Positions 56,018-62,313 of a stretch of 64,000 bases of DNA are shown piece by piece. The translations under genes and the position numbers were made by a program. The stretch is taken from contig CAIYTT010000231.1 of assembly GCA_903929195.1 (NCBI GenBank), positions 1-64,000 of the forward strand, written 5' to 3'. Below the pieces are notes generated by a model. It had not been told where the DNA came from and made no database searches. It saw only the letters and a program-made list of their open reading frames with translations. Origin of the DNA: an uncultured Bacteroidota bacterium. GTDB lineage: Bacteria; Bacteroidota; Bacteroidia; Chitinophagales; Chitinophagaceae. The stretch's first letter is position 1. Each line of letters starts with the position of its first letter.

Positions 56018-56025
56018 CAAAATTA
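56018..56025 (-). promoter_or_regulatory. Promoter -7 element of ispH
   Basis: TAATTTTG on the minus strand ends 6 nt before the ATG at 56011, implying a near-leaderless mRNA and fixing the start. Confidence 0.5.
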
Positions 56026-56189
56026 GTGGTTTCAAACCGCCTAAAAAACATAAATTATATTTATGCAATAATACATTCAAATGTTTATAGGTTTAATTTT
56101 AATCGAAAATTAATATTTTATATAAATCTAAAAAAATATTTTTTTATACTAATGAATAGTACTAATTTGGCTTTTCAAAAATATAAAAT

Positions 56190-57437
56190 ATGAAACAATT
56201 CAAGTTATTAAAAGTATCTATTGCTGCAACAGTACTCCTTTTTGCTGCAAAAGCGAATGCACAGATAGATTCAAACAATGTGTTTTTATCAGGCAATTAT
56301 GCGCAAGCAGCTATCTCGCCCAACGGTGCTTTTGGTTCTACCTGCCATCAACCGGCAGGGTATTATGGCAATTGTTACGGACACTTAGGTTTTATTGCCG
56401 ACCCGGATATGGATGGTTTTGCAACAGGTACACCTGCGTTTTATGGCGATTTCTTTTATCCGGGCAGCCCGTTTGAAGGTTGGAGCATACAAGTAGATGG
56501 CAGTAGAGCAGACGGATTCGGTACTGCAGCAGGTGCTTTTACTACCGGCTTAACAGGTAGTAACATATCTTACGCAACTGTTGGTTCATCAAGAGTAGGT
56601 GTTTGGCAAGGTACTTTTAACGGATTAACTATTAAACAGGTTACAACATTAGATACAAATTCGCTTTATTTTGGTTTACAAATTACAATAACAAATTTGG
56701 ATACAATACCGCACAATAATATCTATTATATGCGTACTCTTGACCCTGATAATGATGAAATGGAACCAGGTGGTACTTTTGTTACTAATAATACCATTGT
56801 CTATAATCGACCTACCGACTCTTTTTCTTTAGTTTCTGCTGTTGGACAAACCTTTTCTGCAGCATATTTAGGGTTAGGCTCTAATGATACCAATACCAGA
56901 AGTTTTATATATGCTGCATGGCCTATGACTTCTACTGTTGACTTAGCTACTGTTTACAATGAAACCTATGCTGCCACTTATTCAGGTGTTTATAATGGAG
57001 ATGTAGCTGTAGGTTTAATTTTTAATGTTGGTCATCTTGCACCGGTTGATAGTGCTGCGGATAGTGTTTACAGAACAACATCAGGCTTGCACCCTGCAAA
57101 CAGTAAAACATTCAATTATTTTTACTCTTTTAGTCCGGCTGCTTCTACTGCTGCTTTGCATGCAGGTACGCATACAAGCACTTTAGGAATAAATAATGTT
57201 AACAATACAGATATTCAAATTTATCCTAACCCTGCTAAAAATACGGTAAATGTAATTGGTTTATCTACTACCGATAAAATACAAGTAATAGACATGATGG
57301 GTAGAGTAATTGCTAACTATTACAATACAAGTAATAATAGTATCAACATCAATAATTTAACTGCAGGTGCTTATATGTTTGTTGTTTATGATGAAAATGG
57401 AAATGTAAAAACAAGATTACCATTGCAAAAGAACTAA
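56190..57437 (+). CDS. Secreted protein with T9SS type A sorting domain
   Basis: Protein of 415 residues with a signal peptide ending AKANAQ. The main domain (about 27-325) is beta-rich, with many Gly, Asn, Thr and Tyr. It includes DPDMDGFATG and TLDPDNDEMEP, possibly calcium-binding. The C-terminal T9SS sorting domain (about 340-415) has IQIYPNPAKNTVNV, MMGRVI and LTAGAYMFVV. It should be exported by type IX secretion and either anchored or released. I recognise no enzymatic family. A bidirectional hairpin follows and separates it from the porin gene. Confidence 0.85.
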   Translation: MKQFKLLKVSIAATVLLFAAKANAQIDSNNVFLSGNYAQAAISPNGAFGSTCHQPAGYYGNCYGHLGFIADPDMDGFATGTPAFYGDFFYPGSPFEGWSIQVDGSRADGFGTAAGAFTTGLTGSNISYATVGSSRVGVWQGTFNGLTIKQVTTLDTNSLYFGLQITITNLDTIPHNNIYYMRTLDPDNDEMEPGGTFVTNNTIVYNRPTDSFSLVSAVGQTFSAAYLGLGSNDTNTRSFIYAAWPMTSTVDLATVYNETYAATYSGVYNGDVAVGLIFNVGHLAPVDSAADSVYRTTSGLHPANSKTFNYFYSFSPAASTAALHAGTHTSTLGINNVNNTDIQIYPNPAKNTVNVIGLSTTDKIQVIDMMGRVIANYYNTSNNSININNLTAGAYMFVVYDENGNVKTRLPLQKN

Positions 57438-57466
57438 TTAATGCAGTTCGCAAGTAATAAATTCAT

Positions 57467-57501
57467 AAAAGCCGTCATTTCATTGCGAAATGACGGCTTT
57501 T
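57467..57501. terminator. Bidirectional hairpin terminator
   Basis: Perfect 15-bp inverted repeat (57467-57481 and 57487-57501) with a 5-nt loop and T-rich flanks. It serves the T9SS cargo gene and the convergent mod-porin operon. Confidence 0.88.
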
Positions 57502-57524
57502 TTTATTTTTAAATCAGAAGCGGG

Positions 57525-58913
57525 TTATTTACCAAAAATATAATAAAAAGACAATCTCCAAACAGCATCTGTTCCTTTGCCGGATGTTACAAAATTATTT
57601 AAAGCCTCATTTTTAGTATTGTCTGTTAAAGATGAATTATAAGTAAAAATCCAGAAATTAGGCATTATATGTATGTTTTTTAAGGGTGTATAGTCAAAGC
57701 CCAAAACCATAAATTGTGTTTTCGTAGTTGGGTCGTAAGCGGCGGTGGTTGCAGTATAAGCTTTCGTATTTATGTCATTAGCTATATTGTTTAAATTTCC
57801 GCTAGGGTCAAAATTATCATATCTTGCAAAAAAGCTTAATTTAGCTCTGTCTTTGTTATCAGATACGATTCTACCTCTTACAAAGAAGGACATTGCAATA
57901 GCATCTGTTGTTCTGTAATACGTATTTCCATCTTTACCGCTAACTTTTACATCGCCCAACAGGGTTGTTTGAAAACCTTCAAATCCTATTGTTATTTTTT
58001 TAGAATTCCATGCTGCAAATAATTTTGTAGTGTTTCTGTCGTGATACCAAGTACCATTGGGGCCTGCATTATAAACACCCCAATGTAGTTTTTCATAGTC
58101 TTGATAAAGGTCTATAATCAATCTTTTGTCAAAGAATTTAGCATATACATCGGCACTAATCCATTTATAAGGGTCATTTTCCGGTTTTGCTTGTTGCCCA
58201 TTGGCAACCATAACATCGTAACCAAAATTTCCCTTATCATCAAACCAACCTTGTAATTCTGCACCAAAATCGAAACAGGGTGTACCGGCTAAATCAGATA
58301 CCGTCTTTTCAATAGAACGATATGCCCATACCTCTTCCGAGGTTTGGTTATTTCTTCCATTTATTCCATAAGCAGGACCATTCATCTGTCCAAATACCAA
58401 ATCAGTGCCTTTCCATAAATTTTTCCAGCGTAGGTTAGCTAATTTTATATAGGGTACAAATTTATTATTTAAAAGTATATCTCCGTTATTTCCAAAAGCA
58501 AGTGTACCCAGTGTTGTAGTTGTTCCTGTTTGCCCTGCAACGGTTTTTACATTTGTACTTATTGCATTTGCAGGTTGCCCTAATAAGCCGGCAGCATAAT
58601 CGTTTTCTGCTGCCATAACAATATCGGCAGAAAACGATTTACTTATTTCATAACTGTAGCCTAAATAAACTCGTCTCCATTGTAATAGATTCGTATTTGC
58701 AGGCACTGTGCCATATTGGTTATTACCGCGTGCCAAATTATCGGCATTGCCCTTATAAGCAAAATCACCAAATGCACTGCCCCATAATACACCATGAGGC
58801 TTTAATTCTGTTGTTGTGTCGTTTTCAGTTTGTGCATGTAATGCACCGGATAGCGATAAAAGTAAAATACTGCTTATACTTACTTTTTTTGCAACTTTTA
58901 AAAAGTTCAACAT
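57525..58913 (-). CDS. OprO/OprP-like outer-membrane porin of the molybdate locus
   Basis: Protein of 462 residues with a signal peptide ending ALHAQ and a predicted 16-18-strand barrel. Segments such as WRRVYLGYSYEI, GQMNGPAYG...R.IEKTVSD, FDFGAELQGWF, YDVMVANGQQ, and a C-terminal FYYIFGK resemble the phosphate-selective porin O/P family, which passes oxyanions. It lies 52 bp after modE in the same direction and has a ModE-type palindrome in its leader. That makes it a candidate outer-membrane entry path for molybdate, the first step before ModA. The substrate is inferred from context only. Confidence 0.75.
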   Translation of the reverse strand: MLNFLKVAKKVSISSILLLSLSGALHAQTENDTTTELKPHGVLWGSAFGDFAYKGNADNLARGNNQYGTVPANTNLLQWRRVYLGYSYEISKSFSADIVMAAENDYAAGLLGQPANAISTNVKTVAGQTGTTTTLGTLAFGNNGDILLNNKFVPYIKLANLRWKNLWKGTDLVFGQMNGPAYGINGRNNQTSEEVWAYRSIEKTVSDLAGTPCFDFGAELQGWFDDKGNFGYDVMVANGQQAKPENDPYKWISADVYAKFFDKRLIIDLYQDYEKLHWGVYNAGPNGTWYHDRNTTKLFAAWNSKKITIGFEGFQTTLLGDVKVSGKDGNTYYRTTDAIAMSFFVRGRIVSDNKDRAKLSFFARYDNFDPSGNLNNIANDINTKAYTATTAAYDPTTKTQFMVLGFDYTPLKNIHIMPNFWIFTYNSSLTDNTKNEALNNFVTSGKGTDAVWRLSFYYIFGK

Positions 58914-58929
58914 GTTTGTTTTTGTTTTG

Positions 58930-58951
58930 GATATGCTTTATAAAGCATATC
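58930..58951. promoter_or_regulatory. Candidate ModE operator O3 before the porin gene
   Basis: Perfect 22-bp palindrome centred on TTTATAAA, 16 bp before the porin ATG. Its core TATGCTTTATAAAGCATA shares the TATGyTTTwwAAArCAT pattern with the palindromes before modE and modA. Confidence 0.55.
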
Positions 58952-58965
58952 GATAAATAAAAAAA

Positions 58966-59316
58966 TTATAAATTTATTTCTTTTGATAATTTCTCTGTAT
59001 AGTTCTTTATTTTTTCTTCTAACAAATAAAAAATTTCTATTGCTTCTTCACCGGCTTTAGTAAGTTTTGCACCGCCGCCACCTTTGCCACCCAATATTTT
59101 TTCTACAAGTATATTGTTAGATAGTTTGTTCATGTCTTCTACCATTTGCCACGCTTGCCTATATGACATTTGCATTGCTTTTGCCGCTTTTGTTATAGAG
59201 CCGTTTGTTTTTATTTGTTCTAATAGTGTTATTCTACCTCTGCCAAGGTAGTGTCCATTTTCTTCTTTTATCCAGACACGAAAACCAATAGAATATTTTT
59301 TTTGTTCAGAGTCCAA
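58966..59316 (-). CDS. modE: ModE-type transcriptional regulator, DNA-binding domain only
   Basis: Regulator of 116 residues that starts at a TTG. It covers the winged-helix DNA-binding domain of ModE: LGRGRITLLEQI.TNGSITKAAKAMQMSYRQAWQMVEDMN, then the wing GGKGGGGAKLTKAGEEAI, and a C-terminal dimerisation helix. The C-terminal di-Mop molybdate-binding domain of full-length ModE (about 260 residues) is missing, but a separate di-Mop protein is encoded upstream in the same locus. ModE binds molybdate and represses mod genes; here the effector may be sensed by the separate Mop protein or not at all. Palindromes in front of modE and modA fit its operators. Confidence 0.9.
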   Translation of the reverse strand: MDSEQKKYSIGFRVWIKEENGHYLGRGRITLLEQIKTNGSITKAAKAMQMSYRQAWQMVEDMNKLSNNILVEKILGGKGGGGAKLTKAGEEAIEIFYLLEEKIKNYTEKLSKEINL

Positions 59317-59327
59317 ATTAATTTCGG

Positions 59328-59345
59328 TATGTTTTTAAAAACATG
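59328..59345. promoter_or_regulatory. Candidate ModE operator O1 before modE
   Basis: TATGTTTTTAAAAACATG contains a perfect 16-bp palindrome (59329-59344). It lies 11 nt before the modE TTG and 2 nt downstream of the TACTTTTG promoter box, covering the likely transcription start. It is identical to the modA site at 16 of 18 positions. Confidence 0.65.
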
Positions 59346-59347
59346 CA

Positions 59348-59377
59348 CAAAAGTACAATTACTTTTCACAAATGCAA
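59348..59377 (-). promoter_or_regulatory. Promoter of modE
   Basis: On the minus strand, TTG (59377-59375), a 19-nt spacer and TACTTTTG (59355-59348) form a full Bacteroidota promoter, directly in front of the palindrome. This suggests autoregulation of modE and the porin. Confidence 0.6.
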
Positions 59378-59393
59378 TTATGAAGTATCATTA

Positions 59394-60266
59394 TTACACT
59401 TTAAATAGAACCGGATTAAAAGCTTTAGACGAAACAACAATTCTATCACCTTTATGCAGATTTATTATGTCGGCGGCAAAGGCAACAACCTTTACAATAT
59501 TATTATGTATTAATACTGATACGATATAAATAATGTCTTCTTGTTCTATATTCAACACTTCACCAATCATCTGAAATTTACCACTAAGATATTGATTTGT
59601 AAATAGGGTAGCTGGGCTACCTTGCCTCGTAATTTTCCCATTTTCTAAAATAATCATGTTTTCAGACAATTTATAAATTTCCGAAATGTCATGACTAACT
59701 AATAGTATTGTTAATTGATAGTTTTTGTGTATTTGTAATATGTAATCCTGAATTTTAGACCTCATTTCTTTGTCTAAAGCAGACAGCGGCTCATCTAACA
59801 ACAATATTTTGGGCTTTCTTACTAAAGCCCTTGCTAACGCAATACGTTGTTGTTGACCACCCGAAAGTGTAACCGGATAACGATTTTGTAATTCTGTAAG
59901 CTCCATTATTTCTATTAGCTCCTTAATAATAGTGTTACTTTGGTTTTTATTTAATGCATATTCTAAATTTTCTTTTACTGTCATATTAGGAAACAGTGCA
60001 TAATCTTGAAATACGATGCCTACATTTCTATTTTGCGGTGTTACATTTATTTTGTTATCAGTATCAAACCAAATGGTGTTATCAACTACAATTTTCCCGT
60101 ATTCGGGATTTAACAGCCCTGCCAATATGCGTAATATGGTTGTTTTACCGGCTCCTGATGCCCCGTAAATAGTAGTTATTGTACCTGAATGAATTGATAA
60201 ATCAATATCTAATTTTAGGCTACCTTGTGCAGTAAAAAGATTCTTTTTTATATTTATATAAATCAT
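59394..60266 (-). CDS. modC: Molybdate ABC transporter ATP-binding protein
   Basis: ATPase of 290 residues on the cytosolic face of the molybdate importer. It has Walker A GASGAGKT (near 35-42), a Q-loop, the signature LSGGQQQR, Walker B ILLLDEPLSALD and the switch VSHD. A short C-terminal TOBE-like domain (about 225-290: IGEVLNIEQED...GDRIVVSSKAFNPV) ends the protein, which is smaller than the 350-residue E. coli ModC. Its ATG overlaps the modB stop by 4 nt. A 77-bp gap with a promoter and palindrome separates it from modE. Confidence 0.93.
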   Translation of the reverse strand: MIYINIKKNLFTAQGSLKLDIDLSIHSGTITTIYGASGAGKTTILRILAGLLNPEYGKIVVDNTIWFDTDNKINVTPQNRNVGIVFQDYALFPNMTVKENLEYALNKNQSNTIIKELIEIMELTELQNRYPVTLSGGQQQRIALARALVRKPKILLLDEPLSALDKEMRSKIQDYILQIHKNYQLTILLVSHDISEIYKLSENMIILENGKITRQGSPATLFTNQYLSGKFQMIGEVLNIEQEDIIYIVSVLIHNNIVKVVAFAADIINLHKGDRIVVSSKAFNPVLFKV

Positions 60267-60937
60267 AAATAGCGTGTAATGGTATAGCGTTGATTTACAA
60301 AATAAACAACAATAAGAATACTGAATGTTATAGCAAATAATATAAGTGCATAAATGTTTGCATTGGTATAATTTAAGGTCTGTACTTCGTCATATATGGC
60401 AATAGAAACAACTTTAGTTTCCCCGGGAATACTGCCGCCAATCATTAGTACTACACCAAACTCGCCAATGGTATGAGCAAAAGTAAGCACTAAACCTGTA
60501 ATTACAGAAGGTTTAATATTGGGTAGTACTACTTTAAATAAAGTGTATAACTTGCTCTTACCCAATGTAAATGAAGCTTCTTTTATATTAGCAGGCAAAG
60601 AAGATAAGCCAGACTGTATGGGATGAACCATAAAAGGCAGACTATAAATAACGGAGGCAACAACAAGCCCGGGAAATGAAAAAACGAGCCGTACATTAAA
60701 ATAATGCTCAATAAACTTACCTAAACCATGTGTGGGACCAAATGCAAGCAGAAAATAGAATCCTAAAACAGAGGGTGGTAGCACTAAAGGCAAGCTTATG
60801 GCAGCTTCTATTAGTGCTTTAAATTTACTTTTACTGTTAACAATACCATTTGCAATAGGTATAGCAATAATAAACAATATAAAAGTTGTTATTATTGCCA
60901 GCTTAAAAGTTATCCAAAACGGCATTAAATCAATCAT
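60263..60937 (-). CDS. modB: Molybdate ABC transporter permease
   Basis: Inner-membrane permease of 224 residues with about five or six membrane helices, the usual ModB length. The EAA loop that contacts ModC is ...EASFTLGKSKLYTLFKVVLPNIKPSVITG near residues 125-152. The N-terminal LVLPPSVLGFYFLLAFG matches the ModB/CysTW family. It forms the channel through which ModA-delivered molybdate enters the cell. Start and stop overlap both neighbours (8 nt with the di-Mop gene, 4 nt with modC). Confidence 0.93.
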   Translation of the reverse strand: MIDLMPFWITFKLAIITTFILFIIAIPIANGIVNSKSKFKALIEAAISLPLVLPPSVLGFYFLLAFGPTHGLGKFIEHYFNVRLVFSFPGLVVASVIYSLPFMVHPIQSGLSSLPANIKEASFTLGKSKLYTLFKVVLPNIKPSVITGLVLTFAHTIGEFGVVLMIGGSIPGETKVVSIAIYDEVQTLNYTNANIYALILFAITFSILIVVYFVNQRYTITRYL

Positions 60938-61334
60938 AAGGAGACAAATTTACCTCATTTGTTTTTATCATTGCAATTACTTCATCACCTACTACTAAAT
61001 GAAGTTGTAGAAGTGCTTGAGTAGTTATAAGTGAACTTACTGCATAATCAAAAAAACACATGTTTATTTTAGATAGTATTTTACCTTTTTCTATAGATTG
61101 TATTATACAATTTAACCTATTTTGAATACTGATAGAACCGGTAAATTCTTTGGCTATTACTACCTCTGTTTCTTTAAACAATATCTGCACATTATTGCCA
61201 ATTGTAAGGTAGCAAGCTGTTTCAGGGGTATCTATTATTATAGCACAGATTAGAACATCGTTTATGGCAGCTTTTACAAGAGATAATTGACCTTCTGTGT
61301 GTATTTCAAAAATTTTTGCGTTTAGTTTATTCAT
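60930..61334 (-). CDS. Di-Mop (double TOBE) molybdate-binding protein
   Basis: Cytosolic protein of 134 residues consisting of two Mop/TOBE repeats: NKLNAKIFEIHTEGQLSLVKA... to KETEVVIAK (about 2-62) and NRLNCIIQSIEKGKILSKI... to KTNEVNLSPYD (about 70-134). Each ends in the K.TEV.(L/I) strand typical of molybdate-binding Mop units. The second repeat is more divergent. Stand-alone di-Mop proteins (molbindins) store or buffer molybdate, and the same module forms the sensor half of ModE. Because ModE here lacks that half, this protein may act as storage protein, sensor partner, or both. It overlaps modA and modB by 8 nt each. Confidence 0.85.
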   Translation of the reverse strand: MNKLNAKIFEIHTEGQLSLVKAAINDVLICAIIIDTPETACYLTIGNNVQILFKETEVVIAKEFTGSISIQNRLNCIIQSIEKGKILSKINMCFFDYAVSSLITTQALLQLHLVVGDEVIAMIKTNEVNLSPYD

Positions 61335-62109
61335 TTACGATATAGCCCGATTGTTTTAGAATTGTTTTTATTTTAGATGAATATAAAAAGTCATAAAATT
61401 GTTTGGATTTTTCGTAATGAGTATCTTTTCCATGTTTTAGAATTACCGCTCCCTGTTTTATGGGTTTATAAGTTGTAGAGTCTATTGCTAACCAATGCCC
61501 CTTATCTTTTATTTGAGGAGCTAAAACGAATGATTTTGCAATAAATCCAATTTCAGCAGCCTGAGATTCAATAAATTGTTGTGTTTGGGCTATACTTTCT
61601 CCCAACACAAGTTTGTTTTTTACAGCATCATATATATTATAATGTTTAAGAACCTCTTCGGCAGCCATACCGTAAGGTGCTGTGTTAGGGTTAGCAATTG
61701 CTATTTTTTTTATTTCGGGCGATTTTAGGAGTTGCAGCATATTATTTGTATTAAGGTCTGTTTTAGCAGTCCATAATACTAAAACACCATTAGCATAACA
61801 TTTAGGCTCATTAATAGCATATCCTTTTTTATATAATTCTTCGGGATAGTTCATATCAGCAGATACAAAAACATCAAAAGGAGCGCCTTCTTCTATTTGT
61901 GCAGTTAGCTTGCCGGAAGCACCTGAAATAATCGCAATAGAAATTCCGGTTTCTTTTTCAAATATGGTTTTTAATTGTTCTATTGTATAACGCATATTTG
62001 CAGCCACAGCCACCGTAATCATTTTTTGTGCGTAACCGGCAGGGCTTGCAAACAATAAAAAGAACCAAATAAGTAATTTACAAAAATATTTTTTCATTAA
62101 GTATTGCAT
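61327..62109 (-). CDS. modA: Molybdate-binding periplasmic protein
   Basis: Substrate-binding protein of 260 residues (an ATG four codons later, at 62097, may be the true start) with a signal peptide ending AGYAQ. ModA signatures are VAVAANMRYTIEQL, ISGASGKLTAQIEEGAPFDVFVSAD, and ...ANPNTAPYGMAAEEVL; the Ser and Thr/Ala residues of these loops bind the oxyanion. Length is standard. It delivers molybdate (or tungstate) to ModBC. It heads the operon modA, di-Mop, modB, modC with overlapping genes. A TACATTTG promoter box and a ModE-type palindrome lie just upstream. Confidence 0.94.
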   Translation of the reverse strand: MQYLMKKYFCKLLIWFFLLFASPAGYAQKMITVAVAANMRYTIEQLKTIFEKETGISIAIISGASGKLTAQIEEGAPFDVFVSADMNYPEELYKKGYAINEPKCYANGVLVLWTAKTDLNTNNMLQLLKSPEIKKIAIANPNTAPYGMAAEEVLKHYNIYDAVKNKLVLGESIAQTQQFIESQAAEIGFIAKSFVLAPQIKDKGHWLAIDSTTYKPIKQGAVILKHGKDTHYEKSKQFYDFLYSSKIKTILKQSGYIVNE

Positions 62110-62114
62110 TTCGT

Positions 62115-62132
62115 TGTGTTTATAAAAACATG
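62115..62132. promoter_or_regulatory. Candidate ModE operator O2 before modA
   Basis: TGTGTTTATAAAAACATG, identical to the modE site at 16 of 18 positions. It lies 5 nt before the modA ATG at 62109 and 2 nt downstream of the TACATTTG promoter box, the same geometry as at modE. Confidence 0.65.
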
Positions 62133-62134
62133 TC

Positions 62135-62142
62135 CAAATGTA
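62135..62142 (-). promoter_or_regulatory. Promoter -7 element of the modA operon
   Basis: TACATTTG on the minus strand, immediately in front of the palindrome at 62115-62132. A clear -33 TTG is not seen. Confidence 0.5.
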
Positions 62143-62251
62143 CTCATAATTTGGTGGTAAGAAATTTATTTTGGCAAATAATTAGTTACTAAAATCTATT
62201 TTGAATAAAAAAATAAATTAAAACTTATAAAAAATTACAAAATATTGTTAT

Positions 62252-62259
62252 TATATTTG
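62252..62259 (+). promoter_or_regulatory. Promoter -7 element of the NHL gene
   Basis: TATATTTG, 54 nt before the ATG at 62314, in the divergent gap shared with modA. Confidence 0.45.
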
Positions 62260-62313
62260 CCATAGAACAATTATGCATATAAAGACAAAATCTTAACATT
62301 AAAAACATAATTT

